This document shows positions 9,896 to 18,503 of a stretch of DNA of 64,000 bases, piece by piece. Source of the DNA: Dyadobacter luticola (lineage in GTDB: Bacteria; Bacteroidota; Bacteroidia; Cytophagales; Spirosomataceae); contig NZ_VCEJ01000005.1 in assembly GCF_005860805.1 (NCBI RefSeq), forward strand, positions 248,001 through 312,000, written 5' to 3'. The translations under genes were made by a program, and so were the position numbers. Positions within the stretch are counted from its first letter, which is position 1. Each line of letters begins with the position of its first letter. Below the pieces are notes generated by a model that was given only the letters and a program-made list of their open reading frames with translations, was not told the DNA's origin and made no database searches.

Positions 9896-10591
9896 TTAAA
9901 AATCAATCTTCATTTCGACGCGCCGGTTCAGCCGGCGGTTTTGCTCGGTATCATTGGGCGCTACCGGTTTTTTATCGCCAAACGCGCGGCTGCTGATCCG
10001 GTCACCGTTGATTTGGTTGCTGATAAAGTAGCTTTTGACAGAATCCGCCCGGATATTAGATAGTAAATAATTTTCATAAGGATCGCCCACATTGTCCGTA
10101 TGCCCGGTGAGCTCCACGTGCGCGTGTTCATGGTTTTGTAAAAATTCAGCAAAATGTTCCAAATGCCTTTTCGACTTTTCAAGCACAGTGGCCTCGCTTT
10201 GATAAAAATATAAAACGGTCGAAACGCCCTCATTTAAAGCGGGTTTTGGAGCGTCAAAATGTCGTGCATTTTTCTGTGGCGTCAAATAAAATACCTCAGT
10301 TTCCCCAAGTTGATTTGCAGCAATCGCCTCGCTCAACATCTCATAACCCGCCGCATAAATCGTAAGCACGCCCGTATCCCCTGGCGCGAGTTTAAACTTG
10401 TACATTTTATCCTCAAACAATGTAGCAGTCTGCTTGTCAGAATGTTGGCTCGTCACCACAATATTCGCATCCACCGGCCGCAAAGTATTTTTATCCAACA
10501 CCCGCACCGTAACCTTTGACCGCGTCACCTGCGCCGACGCCGCCAATATTGTAAAGAAATAAAGCGAAATAATCAGGAGAATTGATTTCAT
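9896..10591 (-). CDS. OmpA-family peptidoglycan-binding protein
   Basis: The product has 231 residues. Residues 1-20 are a signal peptide ending SAQ. Residues 25-115 look like a small beta-sandwich regulatory domain (VRVLDKNTLRPVDA), and residues 125-231 are a typical OmpA C-terminal domain with ELTGHTDNVG, the NIRADSVKSY helix and QNRRLNRRVEM. OmpA-like domains bind the meso-DAP peptidoglycan stem from the periplasmic side. There is no beta-barrel, so this is a soluble or surface-associated periplasmic protein. It is convergent with the permease at 7494. Confidence 0.88.
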   Translation of the reverse strand: MKSILLIISLYFFTILAASAQVTRSKVTVRVLDKNTLRPVDANIVVTSQHSDKQTATLFEDKMYKFKLAPGDTGVLTIYAAGYEMLSEAIAANQLGETEVFYLTPQKNARHFDAPKPALNEGVSTVLYFYQSEATVLEKSKRHLEHFAEFLQNHEHAHVELTGHTDNVGDPYENYLLSNIRADSVKSYFISNQINGDRISSRAFGDKKPVAPNDTEQNRRLNRRVEMKIDF

Positions 10592-10677
10592 GAGAGGTAC
10601 AGGGTTAAGCCGTCATCATTATTTCAATAATATCTTTAACAATATAGGAAATTGGTGTGAGATATTTTGTGTAATAA

Positions 10678-10707
10678 AAAAGCGGTTGAAGTGATTCAAC
10701 CGCTTTT
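10678..10707 (-). terminator. Perfect hairpin terminator of the higBA operon
   Basis: Arms of 13 bp (AAAAGCGGTTGAA at 10678-10690 and its exact complement at 10695-10707) with a GTGA tetraloop. Each side is flanked by a run of A or T. It lies 17 bp beyond the minus-strand higA stop. Confidence 0.8.
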
Positions 10708-10723
10708 ACAAATCTGTATTTAA

Positions 10724-11044
10724 TCAGGCCTGTTTCGCAAATGGCCAAAAATGTGTAATTGTATAGTCTCTCGCTTTTTTCTCTGCCTGACGTAAGTCAA
10801 AGTTCTGTTGCATATTAAGCCAAAGTTGCGGCGTAGTGTTAAAAGCCTCTGACAGTCGTAATGCCAGGTCGGAATTTATTTTATAATGACCATTTATTAA
10901 CATAGACAACATCTTACGTGTCACACCTAAGCCTTTCGCAGCGTCGGTGATAGTGATTTCCAGCGGATCGAGATACATGTTTTTTAATATTTGCCCTGGA
11001 TGCGGCGGATTTTTCATCGGTCCTTTTACAATATTGTTTTCCAT
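10724..11044 (-). CDS. higA: HigA-family antitoxin, XRE-type HTH
   Basis: The product has 106 residues, normal for the HigA family. It opens with NPPHPGQILK, the family hallmark, followed by a helix-turn-helix around residues 30-75 (ITDAAKGLGVTRKMLSMLING) and the LALRLSEAFNTTPQLWLNMQ segment that closes the fold. HigA neutralises the HigB mRNA interferase and represses the operon. It follows the toxin gene by 11 bp, the usual toxin-first order of higBA. Confidence 0.92.
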   Translation of the reverse strand: MENNIVKGPMKNPPHPGQILKNMYLDPLEITITDAAKGLGVTRKMLSMLINGHYKINSDLALRLSEAFNTTPQLWLNMQQNFDLRQAEKKARDYTITHFWPFAKQA

Positions 11045-11055
11045 AGGTTTATCTT

Positions 11056-11334
11056 TTAATGATAGTCTAAATAGTCAACATCTGCCACGCCATCAGGTTC
11101 AAATTTAAAAATGATCCGATAATTTGCGTTAACTTTTACGGACCAGAAATCTTTGTAATCACCAGATAATCTATGCAATCCAGATCCTGGAAACTCCATA
11201 TCTTCCGGTTTTGCAGCGGCATCTAATAACCCTAATATCATACCTATTTTCCCTAATTGTGATGCGGGTAGCTTTGAGCCATCATCTTTTTGGTAGAATA
11301 ATTTGAGGGGTTTACTGTTGATGCTTTTTATCAT
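11056..11334 (-). CDS. higB: HigB-family toxin, RelE/ParE superfamily
   Basis: The product has 92 residues, normal for HigB. Recognisable segments are LKLFYQKDDGSKLPA, the GLHRLSGDYKDFWSVKVNANYRI core and the C-terminal DVDYLDYH. The family cleaves mRNA at the ribosome. The gene precedes higA in the same operon. A TACATTTG element at 11339-11346 lies directly upstream and may be the -7 box. Confidence 0.92.
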   Translation of the reverse strand: MIKSINSKPLKLFYQKDDGSKLPASQLGKIGMILGLLDAAAKPEDMEFPGSGLHRLSGDYKDFWSVKVNANYRIIFKFEPDGVADVDYLDYH

Positions 11335-11338
11335 TACT

Positions 11339-11346
11339 CAAATGTA
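11339..11346 (-). promoter_or_regulatory. Candidate -7 box of the higBA promoter
   Basis: On the minus strand this reads TACATTTG, an exact match to the Bacteroidota TAnnTTTG -7 box, with a TTG about 20 bp upstream as a possible -33. Transcription would begin within a few bases of the higB ATG (11334), implying a very short or absent leader. A small palindrome, ACTTGTCAAGT, at 11361-11371 lies in the spacer/upstream region and could be a HigA operator. Confidence 0.4.
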
Positions 11347-11404
11347 CCTTGTTGCCGAATACTTGTCAAGTCGCACTGCAGGCTCGAAGAAATTCCCTTG
11401 ATAC

Positions 11405-11629
11405 TCATTCATCCTCAACCCCCTCAAAATAATTCACAACCGTCATCAGCGGCAGCGTGGTCGTATCCGCAGCATTTGACATTTGAATAATAGCGCGGTC
11501 GATGTTGTTTTCGTCGAAGCCGGCGAAGTAGCCTTCGATGACTTCGTCGGGGCGGATTTTGTAGGTGATGGGTTTGTCGATGAATTTGCTGGCCCTTTTT
11601 TGCAGGCCGGTGAGCTGAGGTTCTGGCAT
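11405..11629 (-). CDS. Small conserved-looking hypothetical protein
   Basis: The product has 74 residues, soluble, beginning MPEPQLTGLQKRASKFI and ending in an acidic tail. Hydrophobic residues alternate as in a small beta barrel (ITYKIRPDEVIEGYFAGF). No family is recognised. It was preferred over the overlapping longer minus frame 11424-11837 because that frame has low-complexity Arg/His-rich content. It stands between higBA and the divergent NmrA-like gene. Confidence 0.5.
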   Translation of the reverse strand: MPEPQLTGLQKRASKFIDKPITYKIRPDEVIEGYFAGFDENNIDRAIIQMSNAADTTTLPLMTVVNYFEGVEDE

Positions 11630-11791
11630 GGTGACGTCGTTTTTTATTTAATGCGGCTTCTGCAAATATCTTTCCAAAATTTTTAAGCGGCTTCATCCGC
11701 ACCCTTCTTTCGGCTACAACAACCGTAGATTTGACTACGCGCGCTTTTTCGGTTATGCGGAATTTTGCATAAACCAAAAAGAAACAACAAA

Positions 11792-12688
11792 ATGAAAATC
11801 GTATTAACTGGCTCGCTGGGCCACATAAGCAAACCACTTGCGCAGGAATTGGTTCAAAACGAGCACGACGTAACTGTGATAAGCAGTAATGTTGAAAGAC
11901 AAGAAGAAATCAAAACGTTGGGCGCCAAAGCGGCAATCGGTTCCTTGGCGGATACCGACTTTTTAACCAACACATTCACCGGGGCAGACCTGGTCTACAC
12001 AATGGTGCCGCCGAGAGATTTTTTCGACCCTACTTACGATATGGAAGCATATTACAAAGGTTTGGGTGAAAATTATGCGCAGGCGATTGCTGCCTCCGGC
12101 GTGAAAAAGGTTATTAACCTCAGCACATTTGGCGCACATTTGAATAAAGGAAATGGCATTTTGCTCGGGGCGCACCTGGTGGAGCAAACATTGAATGCGC
12201 TGCCGGAAGATGTTTCGATCGTTCACATGCGGCCGACTTCTTTCTTTTACAATCTTTACGCGTATGTGGATATGATTAAATCCGGTGGGATAATCGCGGC
12301 TAATTATGGCGGCGACCATGTGATTCCCTGGGTCGCGCCGGTGGACATTGCGACTGCGATTGCAGAGGAAATCGAGACGCCATTTTCCGGAAGAAAAGTA
12401 AGATATGTGGCGAGCGAAGAACTGACCGGAAACGAAACTGCGCGCATTTTGGGCGAGGCAATCGGGAAGTCTGATCTTCAATGGATTCTGATTCCCGGCG
12501 AGCAGGTAAGACAGCATTTGGAAGGTGTCGGGATGAATAAAAAAATCGTAGCTGGCATGATTGAAATGTATGATGCACTTTACAGCGGGCTGCTGGCGGA
12601 GGATTACAATCTGAATCGTCCTGAGTTGGGAAAAACGAAGCTGGTGGATTTTGCAAAGGAATTTGCCGGGGCTTTCCAGCAGAAATAA
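11792..12688 (+). CDS. NmrA-like NAD(P)-binding oxidoreductase
   Basis: The product has 298 residues from the ATG at 11792; an upstream in-frame TTG at 11765 adds nine residues before the Rossmann strand and is rejected. The N-terminus MKIVLTGSLGHISKPLAQ is the dinucleotide-binding loop of atypical short-chain dehydrogenases, followed by VISSNVERQEEIKTLGAKA, the typical NmrA/QOR2 second strand and loop. Such proteins are NAD(P)-dependent reductases or redox sensors. An AraC regulator gene begins 12 bp downstream on the same strand and probably controls this gene. Confidence 0.85.
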   Translation: MKIVLTGSLGHISKPLAQELVQNEHDVTVISSNVERQEEIKTLGAKAAIGSLADTDFLTNTFTGADLVYTMVPPRDFFDPTYDMEAYYKGLGENYAQAIAASGVKKVINLSTFGAHLNKGNGILLGAHLVEQTLNALPEDVSIVHMRPTSFFYNLYAYVDMIKSGGIIAANYGGDHVIPWVAPVDIATAIAEEIETPFSGRKVRYVASEELTGNETARILGEAIGKSDLQWILIPGEQVRQHLEGVGMNKKIVAGMIEMYDALYSGLLAEDYNLNRPELGKTKLVDFAKEFAGAFQQK

Positions 12689-12700
12689 GTACCTTGTAAT

Positions 12701-13618
12701 ATGTCAAATACACAGCCGTTGCGGATCAAAACGATCGCCGAATTTCACAAATACATGGGCATGCCTGCGCCGGAACATCCGCTGGTGAGCGTGATGGATA
12801 TGTCGCTTGTCAGGAAAGTGGCCGAGTACCACGGCAGCATTGTGAAGGATTTTTATTCGATTTCAATGAAGCGGAATTTCGAGGCGAAAATGAAATATGG
12901 TCAGCAAATCTTTGATTTCGACGCTGGTATCCTGTTTTTTATGGCGCCCGGACAAGTGCTTCGCCTGGAAATGGCTACGGAACCAAAGTTGCAGCAATCG
13001 GGGTGGATGATTTCCATCCATCCCGATTTTCTCTGGAACACGCCACTCGCAAAGGCGATCAAGCAGTATGAATATTTTGATTATGCGGTCAATGAAGCCT
13101 TGTTTGTCTCCGAAAAAGAAGAGGCGATTTTGAATGGCATTGTGCAGAACATGCAGGGAGAATACATGGCGAATATGGACCAGTTCAGCCAGGACCTCAT
13201 TATTGCCCAGCTGGAATTGCTCTTAAAATATTCCGAGCGTTTCTATCACAGGCAATTCATCACCCGCAAAATCACGAACCACAAGGTGCTGGACAGGTTT
13301 GAGGAAGTGATTAATGATTATTTCAATAACAACGACTTGCTTCGCAGCGGCCTGCCGACGGTACAATATGTGGCTGAACATTTAAACATTTCGCCCAACT
13401 ACCTGAGTAACCTGCTCAAAACGTTGACCGGCCAAAGTACCCAGCAGCACATTCACGACAAGTTGATTGAGAGGGCAAAGGAAAAGTTATCGGTGACGGA
13501 TCTGTCAGTGAGTGAAATTGCCTATGAGCTGGGTTTTGAGCATCCGCAGTCGTTTAGCAAGCTGTTTAAGACGAAGACGAATGTGTCACCGCTGGAATTC
13601 CGGGCTTCGTTTAACTAA
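12701..13618 (+). CDS. AraC-family transcriptional regulator
   Basis: The product has 305 residues. The C-terminal hundred residues hold two helix-turn-helix motifs: VQYVAEHLNISPNYLSNLLKTL around 225-246 and the conserved SVSEIAYELGFEHPQSFSKLFK at about 268-289. The N-terminal 200 residues form the ligand-sensing domain, beginning with a stretch typical of Bacteroidota AraC proteins (IAEFHKYMGMPAPEHPLVS). It follows the NmrA-like gene in an apparent two-gene operon. Its stop overlaps the stop of the convergent YdeI-like gene by 4 bp. Confidence 0.9.
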   Translation: MSNTQPLRIKTIAEFHKYMGMPAPEHPLVSVMDMSLVRKVAEYHGSIVKDFYSISMKRNFEAKMKYGQQIFDFDAGILFFMAPGQVLRLEMATEPKLQQSGWMISIHPDFLWNTPLAKAIKQYEYFDYAVNEALFVSEKEEAILNGIVQNMQGEYMANMDQFSQDLIIAQLELLLKYSERFYHRQFITRKITNHKVLDRFEEVINDYFNNNDLLRSGLPTVQYVAEHLNISPNYLSNLLKTLTGQSTQQHIHDKLIERAKEKLSVTDLSVSEIAYELGFEHPQSFSKLFKTKTNVSPLEFRASFN

Positions 13619-14190
13619 ACCACCTTCAAACCCTCCGCAGCCTTCGCCACCGTCTCCTTCACCCGCTTCTCTCGCGTCTCCGGCCTTTTCGCCGAATAAA
13701 TCCACTGCAAAATAAATTTCCTTGCCGAAGGGGCAAATGCCATAAAATTCTCGAAAGCCTTCGGATTCTTATCAAATGCTATTTTCAAATCCGCAGCAAT
13801 CACCTCATTTTCAACGTCCGTCAGCTTGTCCCAAGCGCCGTTTTGTTTAGCCAGATCAATCATGGCCTGGCCCTGGGGACGCATGAGGCCGAGCTCGGTC
13901 ATGCGGATTACGCGTTCTTTGTTGCTTTTGGCCCAGTTGCCTTCGGGTTTGCGTTTGGAGTAGGTCTGGTAAACGCTGTTTTCATCGCGGCGGATGGTTT
14001 TGCTGTCGATCCAGCCGTAGCATAGTGCGTGTTCGACAGATTCGACGTAGCTGACGCTGGGAATGTTACTGTTTTTACCGTAGATGACGAGGTAGACCGA
14101 GCCGGAAGTGTCGGCATTTTTTTCGAGCCAGTCGCGCCATGCCTGGGCTGTGGGCGCAAATACGACCTCTTTTCCATCTCTGGTTTCCAT
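13615..14190 (-). CDS. YdeI/OmpD-associated family protein
   Basis: The product has 191 residues, usual for this family. Conserved parts are the WRDWLEKNADTSGSVYLVIYGK start, the EHALCYGWIDSKTIRRDE core near 50-68, YSKRKPEGNWAKSNKERV, and the C-terminal FMAFAPSARKFILQWIYSAKRPETREKRV segment. Members are described as bacteriocin-protection or OmpD-associated proteins, but their biochemical role is unsettled. The gene is transcribed toward the AraC gene and shares 4 bp with it at the stops. Confidence 0.88.
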   Translation of the reverse strand: METRDGKEVVFAPTAQAWRDWLEKNADTSGSVYLVIYGKNSNIPSVSYVESVEHALCYGWIDSKTIRRDENSVYQTYSKRKPEGNWAKSNKERVIRMTELGLMRPQGQAMIDLAKQNGAWDKLTDVENEVIAADLKIAFDKNPKAFENFMAFAPSARKFILQWIYSAKRPETREKRVKETVAKAAEGLKVV

Positions 14191-14285
14191 GTTGCAGATA
14201 GTTTCGGTTCAATGTTCGATTTATTTTACCAAAATAACATCCTGACATTGACAGCCCTATGTCAGCACCCGAAAATTAAAAAACA

Positions 14286-14319
14286 AAACAGGCTACCTCG
14301 TTTCTGAGATAGCCTGTTT
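14286..14319 (-). terminator. Hairpin terminator of the lytic transglycosylase gene
   Basis: Arms AAACAGGCTA (14286-14295) and TAGCCTGTTT (14310-14319) pair perfectly. On the minus strand the hairpin is followed by a T-rich run. It lies 24 bp beyond the minus-strand stop at 14343. Confidence 0.75.
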
Positions 14320-14342
14320 GCTAGTTTGTCGATGCCGGAAGT

Positions 14343-15110
14343 TTATGATCCGGAAGCTTTTGCCAGCATTTCTGTGGCTTTTTTCTGTTGCACCTGGTAG
14401 TCGGCCAGTTGGTCTACTACGTCACCGCTTCCCCATTCGCGGCTTCTTTCAGGGTTTGAAAACCATTCTTTCACGGCCAGCAGCTTATATATGTACCGTG
14501 TGGTTTCTGTATTGAGGCGAAGTTTGAAATAATCATCCTTGTTCTGCGAATCCATCTTGTTCTGGATGTGGGTCGGACCGGCATTGTATGCAGCGGCGAC
14601 CAATGTCCAGGAACCTAGCTGACGATGCAGATTGCGCAGGTATTTTCCGGCAGCATGTGTGGATTTGACGAGGTGTTTGCGATCGTCTCTGGTTCCGTTA
14701 ACCACCAGCCCGAGTGCTTTTGCGGTAGAAGGCATGAACTGCCAGTAGCCCGCTGCGCCCCTATGCGACTTAACATCGTCGTTCATGGCGCTCTCAATGA
14801 GAGGAATATATTTGAAATCGGCTGGTACTCCGTACTTTTTAAGAATGGGTTCGATAATCCGCATTCTTTGTTGGGTCTTTGTCATCAGCTTACGAAAAGT
14901 GGGGTTGTCGTAATTTCTGATCATGTTCTGATATCGCTCGGCAATTCGAAGCTCTGTTAATGGGATCGCTTCGCCACAGAAGTCAATAGCAAGAAGATCT
15001 GAATTTATAATGGTTGTTTCTTTCAGTTCCTTCTTTTCCACCTCCACCTCGCTCATTGGTGATTTGCCCCATATTGCGATTGAGAAGGCCATAAAGATAA
15101 GTCTTATCAT
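14343..15110 (-). CDS. Lytic transglycosylase, SLT domain (MltD-like)
   Basis: The product has 255 residues. The N-terminus is a short hydrophobic signal (MIRLIFMAFSIAIWG). Residues about 90-220 form an SLT domain with the catalytic Glu in YIPLIESAMN, the GAAGYWQFMPSTAKALGL motif and the AAYNAGPTHI motif. Such enzymes cleave the glycan strand of peptidoglycan to 1,6-anhydromuramyl products. No LysM repeats are present, unlike full-length MltD. The gene is monocistronic with its own terminator. Confidence 0.9.
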   Translation of the reverse strand: MIRLIFMAFSIAIWGKSPMSEVEVEKKELKETTIINSDLLAIDFCGEAIPLTELRIAERYQNMIRNYDNPTFRKLMTKTQQRMRIIEPILKKYGVPADFKYIPLIESAMNDDVKSHRGAAGYWQFMPSTAKALGLVVNGTRDDRKHLVKSTHAAGKYLRNLHRQLGSWTLVAAAYNAGPTHIQNKMDSQNKDDYFKLRLNTETTRYIYKLLAVKEWFSNPERSREWGSGDVVDQLADYQVQQKKATEMLAKASGS

Positions 15111-15601
15111 TCAGTTAGTATTTCGTGAAACATTGATTAAGATGGCAAAAGCCAAAGTGCAAAGATAACGGTATTGTATTTAAAATATTTCCTTTAAAAT
15201 GTAAAATGCTGATTTATAAGCATTTGTCTACTTTTAGTGTAGTATTAATTTGTGATAGTCTGATTTGGTGTTTCACGTTCGCGACGCGGCGTATCTTCAC
15301 TTTTATCGCAAATCGTAAAATTTTGATTGGTAAAAACTGCTTGTCACCAAACGTAAACCAGAGTAAAAAATAGGATTATGGTAAGAATTAATTATTTATC
15401 AAAAACATCTAACATTGAGTGTCAGGTAATTACAAAATTTTAACACCTTTTAGTTCCAGTGACGAGTCCGGAAAGCGGGCAAAACCTGTAAAATCGGCGT
15501 AGAAGAGAAGCCTATAAGCGAACTGTTTTTTTGATAAACCTATGTGTTAACTTGCGATTCAAGACCTTTTTTTGGTTCAAAATGCAAATCCAACTGTTGA
15601 T
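15111..15601. other. Long divergent intergenic region upstream of moeA
   Basis: About 490 bp lie between the minus-strand transglycosylase and moeA. Most is AT-rich, as expected for promoters. A more GC-rich island at about 15455-15530 stands out just before moeA and might be a structured leader, but I could not draw a convincing conserved fold or match it to a known Moco or other riboswitch. No ORF here is credible. Confidence 0.4.
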
Positions 15602-16792
15602 ATGGTAAGTGTAAACGAGGCAAAGGAAAAAGTTATTGCAAATGCACCCGTCCTGTCGGGGGAGGTGAAGAAACTTGCCGATGCGCTGGGATATGTTTTG
15701 GCAGAAGATATTCTCGCACCGTTTTCGCAGCCCTCTTTCCGGCAATCGTCGATGGATGGTTATGCCATCATACATTCAGATATTCTGCATTCGGGCACGG
15801 AGCTCACATTGAGTGGGGAATCCAAAGCCGGGCAGACTGTCGCATTGAGCCTGCAATCCGGGCAGGCAATCCGCATATTTACCGGTGCGATGGTGCCCGA
15901 TGAGGCGACGGCGGTGATCATGCAGGAGCATACCGAAGTAAAAGAAGGAAAGGTTTTAATTCATGAATTTCCGGTGCCGGAAGGAAAAAATGTCCGGGAA
16001 ATTGGCAAACAGATTAAAAAAGGTGCGATGGCTTTGCCCGGCGGCACATATCTCTCGCCAGGCAGCATTGGATTTTTACAAGGAATGGCGGTTACTGAGG
16101 TAAATGTTTACCGAAAGCCAAAAATAGGCCTGCTCCTGACCGGCGACGAGTTGCTTAAAATCGGCGATCCGCTGACTCCCGGGAAAATTTATGAGTCCAA
16201 TTCCGCGATGCTGATTGCGGCATTGTCGCAGGAAGGAATCACGGACATTGAAGTAACTTATGCCGCGGATGATCTGGATTCCACAGTAGCCGCATTAAAA
16301 GATTTGACTGTCAAAAATGATGTTATCCTGGCTTCCGGGGGCATTTCAGTTGGTGATTATGATTTTGTGGGTGCTGCATTAAAGGAAGTGGGAACGGAGC
16401 AGGTTTTTTATAAAGTGAAACAAAAACCGGGTAAGCCGCTGATGTTTGCGAAAAAGGAGGAAAAGCTATTTTTCGCCCTGCCAGGGAATCCAGCGTCGTC
16501 ACTTGTGTGTTACTATGAGTACGTGCTGCCGGCGCTAAGGAAAATGATGGGGCGCAATGATCTGTTCTTGAAATCATTACAAATGCCGGTCAAATATCCT
16601 TACGCATTTGACGGTCAGCGGGACGAGTTTTTGAAAGCGATGATAGCGGGCGACGAGGTCATACCGCTGGATGGACAGGAATCGTTTGCCTTACGTTCTT
16701 TCGCGGTGGCCGACGCGATTATTTATTTGCCAACAACACAAAATAAGGTGAAGCCGGGTGACCTCGTGGAGGTACATTTGCTGCCTTTTTAA
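15602..16792 (+). CDS. moeA: Molybdopterin molybdenumtransferase MoeA
   Basis: The product has 396 residues from the ATG at 15602; the upstream TTG at 15572 would add ten atypical residues. Domain order matches MoeA: the N-terminal region with PFSQPSFRQSSMDGYA, the MoCF-biosynthesis domain around 175-320 with LLTGDEL, the ASGGISVGDYD loop and the KPGKPLMFA motif plus FALPGNPASS, and a C-terminal beta barrel. MoeA inserts molybdate into adenylylated molybdopterin. It opens a five-gene plus-strand operon for cofactor synthesis. Confidence 0.95.
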   Translation: MVSVNEAKEKVIANAPVLSGEVKKLADALGYVLAEDILAPFSQPSFRQSSMDGYAIIHSDILHSGTELTLSGESKAGQTVALSLQSGQAIRIFTGAMVPDEATAVIMQEHTEVKEGKVLIHEFPVPEGKNVREIGKQIKKGAMALPGGTYLSPGSIGFLQGMAVTEVNVYRKPKIGLLLTGDELLKIGDPLTPGKIYESNSAMLIAALSQEGITDIEVTYAADDLDSTVAALKDLTVKNDVILASGGISVGDYDFVGAALKEVGTEQVFYKVKQKPGKPLMFAKKEEKLFFALPGNPASSLVCYYEYVLPALRKMMGRNDLFLKSLQMPVKYPYAFDGQRDEFLKAMIAGDEVIPLDGQESFALRSFAVADAIIYLPTTQNKVKPGDLVEVHLLPF

Positions 16793-16807
16793 AATAAAAA
16801 ACTGAAA

Positions 16808-17047
16808 ATGAGCATTCATATTACCTATTTCGGAATGCTGGCGGAAATTGCCGGACAAGCAGACGAAAGCTGGATCGCGGATGAAAATCTGACGGTCGGT
16901 AAATTTCGTAGTTTGTTGTTAGAGAAGTATCCGCGCATGGGTGAGAAGAAATTCAAAATTGCTGTAAATCAGCAGATTTCGGAAGATTTTGTGCCGATTG
17001 AAATGTCGTCGGAAGTAGCGGTACTGCCGCCTTTCGCGGGAGGTTGA
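16808..17047 (+). CDS. moaD: Molybdopterin synthase sulfur carrier subunit MoaD
   Basis: The product has 79 residues with a ubiquitin-like fold pattern and the required C-terminal Gly-Gly (VLPPFAGG). The terminal glycine is adenylated and thiocarboxylated, then donates sulfur within MoaD-MoaE molybdopterin synthase. The gene lies 15 bp after moeA and just before moaE. Confidence 0.95.
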   Translation: MSIHITYFGMLAEIAGQADESWIADENLTVGKFRSLLLEKYPRMGEKKFKIAVNQQISEDFVPIEMSSEVAVLPPFAGG

Positions 17048-17065
17048 GGAAAATTTTAAAGCTAA

Positions 17066-17521
17066 ATGTGCATGGAAAAAGGCCATAAACCTAAGAAAGT
17101 ATTTGTGCAGGGACCGATCAGTCCGGAGTTTGTGTCAAAATCAATAGCCAGTCATCAGTCCAAAACGAACATTGGTGCCCACGCCATTTTCTTGGGACAA
17201 ATCAGAGCGGATCAAAAGGCAGGCGGCATTGTTACCGGCATCGAATACTCAGCCTATGAGGAAATGGCCGAAAAAACCTTCCACGAAATCCGCGAAACTG
17301 CATTCGAAAAATTTGAATTAACCTGCCTGCACATTTACCATAGCCTAGGCGTCGTGCCCACCGGCGAAATCAGCCTTTTCGTTTTTGTATCTTCCCCCCA
17401 CCGCCGCGCCGCCTTCGAAGCGTCGGAATTTATTGTAGAAGAAATAAAGGCTAACGTTCCAATTTTTGGCAAAGAGCTGATCGGAGAATCAGGAGAATAC
17501 AATTGGAAGGAAAATAAATAG
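17066..17521 (+). CDS. moaE: Molybdopterin synthase catalytic subunit MoaE
   Basis: The product has 151 residues. Conserved parts are GAHAIFLGQIRADQ, the IEYSAYEEMAEK helix, the IYHSLGVVPTGEISLFVFVSSPHRRAAFEA strand-loop and the C-terminal PIFGKELIGESGEYNW. MoaE converts precursor Z to molybdopterin with sulfur from MoaD. The gene starts 18 bp after moaD. The N-terminus has a short variable extension before the core. Confidence 0.95.
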   Translation: MCMEKGHKPKKVFVQGPISPEFVSKSIASHQSKTNIGAHAIFLGQIRADQKAGGIVTGIEYSAYEEMAEKTFHEIRETAFEKFELTCLHIYHSLGVVPTGEISLFVFVSSPHRRAAFEASEFIVEEIKANVPIFGKELIGESGEYNWKENK

Positions 17522-17570
17522 CCGACCCAAAAAATTCACTCATTCAGAATTCACTCATTCAAAACTATTA

Positions 17571-18479
17571 ATGGTCGACATTACCCATAAAACGAACACA
17601 TTACGAATCGCAACGGCGCAGGCAATCGTCCAGGTGAGTAGGCCGGAGACAATTGCAGCGATCCAAAATCGTGCTGTCCCAAAAGGTGATGTATTCGAAA
17701 TGGCCAAAGCTGCCGGATTTTTAGCAGTGAAAAAAACACCCGATCTGTTACCAGACTGCCACCCAATTCCGATTGAATTTACCGCAGTTAATTACAGAGT
17801 TGAAGATTTGACAATCATTATTGAGTTGACTGTCAAAACGATATATAAAACCGGCGTGGAAGTGGAAGCCATGCACGGGGCTTCTGTAGTAGCATTGACG
17901 ATGTATGATATGCTCAAACCGATCGACAAAGGCGTCGAGATCCGCAACATTAAGTTATTAGAGAAAAAAGGCGGCAAAAGTGATCGGAGGGCGGTTCCTG
18001 AAAATCTGAAAATCGCCGTAATTGTTTGTTCCGACAGCATTTCAAAAGGAGTAGGAGAAGATAAATCCGGGAAAAAGATCATTGAAAAGCTGGATGCAAT
18101 GCAGCTTAATGTACAGGATTACAGCATTATCCCGGATGAAAAAATCCATATTCAGGACAAGATAAAAACATTGTGCAGCGCTGATTACCAAATGATTTTG
18201 ATCACCGGCGGAACCGGCCTCTCGCCCAGGGATGTTACCCCGGAAGCGGTTTCAGAATTGATCGACCGGGAAATCCCCGGAATCGCGGAGGCAGCGAGAA
18301 ATTACGGCCAGGAAAGAATCCCGACTGCGATGCTTTCGAGATCGGTGGCGGGATTTGCGGGAGAAACATTAATTATCGCCATGCCGGGCAGTACCGGGGG
18401 GGTGACAGAATATATGGACGCCCTTTTTCCGCAGATTTTACATGTTTTCAGCGTTTTAGAAGGCAGGCAACATTCCTGA
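17571..18479 (+). CDS. moaCB: Bifunctional MoaC-MogA/MoaB fusion
   Basis: The product has 302 residues, twice the size of either single enzyme. Residues 1-150 match MoaC, cyclic pyranopterin monophosphate synthase, with DVFEMAKAAGFLAVKKT, LPDCHPIPIEF and the EAMHGASVVALTMYDMLK catalytic region. Residues about 155-302 match MogA/MoaB, molybdopterin adenylyltransferase, with VIVCSDSISKG, the ITGGTGLSPRDVTPEA loop and the MPGSTGG motif. The fusion joins an early and a late step of the same pathway in one polypeptide. This arrangement is known in Bacteroidota. The gene lies between moaE and moaA. Confidence 0.93.
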   Translation: MVDITHKTNTLRIATAQAIVQVSRPETIAAIQNRAVPKGDVFEMAKAAGFLAVKKTPDLLPDCHPIPIEFTAVNYRVEDLTIIIELTVKTIYKTGVEVEAMHGASVVALTMYDMLKPIDKGVEIRNIKLLEKKGGKSDRRAVPENLKIAVIVCSDSISKGVGEDKSGKKIIEKLDAMQLNVQDYSIIPDEKIHIQDKIKTLCSADYQMILITGGTGLSPRDVTPEAVSELIDREIPGIAEAARNYGQERIPTAMLSRSVAGFAGETLIIAMPGSTGGVTEYMDALFPQILHVFSVLEGRQHS

Positions 18480-18503
18480 TTTTTAAGAATTCAACCTAAA
18501 TAA

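Noticed and set aside
11424..11837. Minus-strand frame of 137 codons overlapping the small 74-residue gene
   Set aside because: Arg/His-rich composition and it crosses the NmrA-like start region; the 74-residue frame is more protein-like.
15111..15601. Riboswitch (Moco type) upstream of moeA
   Set aside because: I could not draw a stem set matching a known riboswitch; reported only as a weak leader observation.
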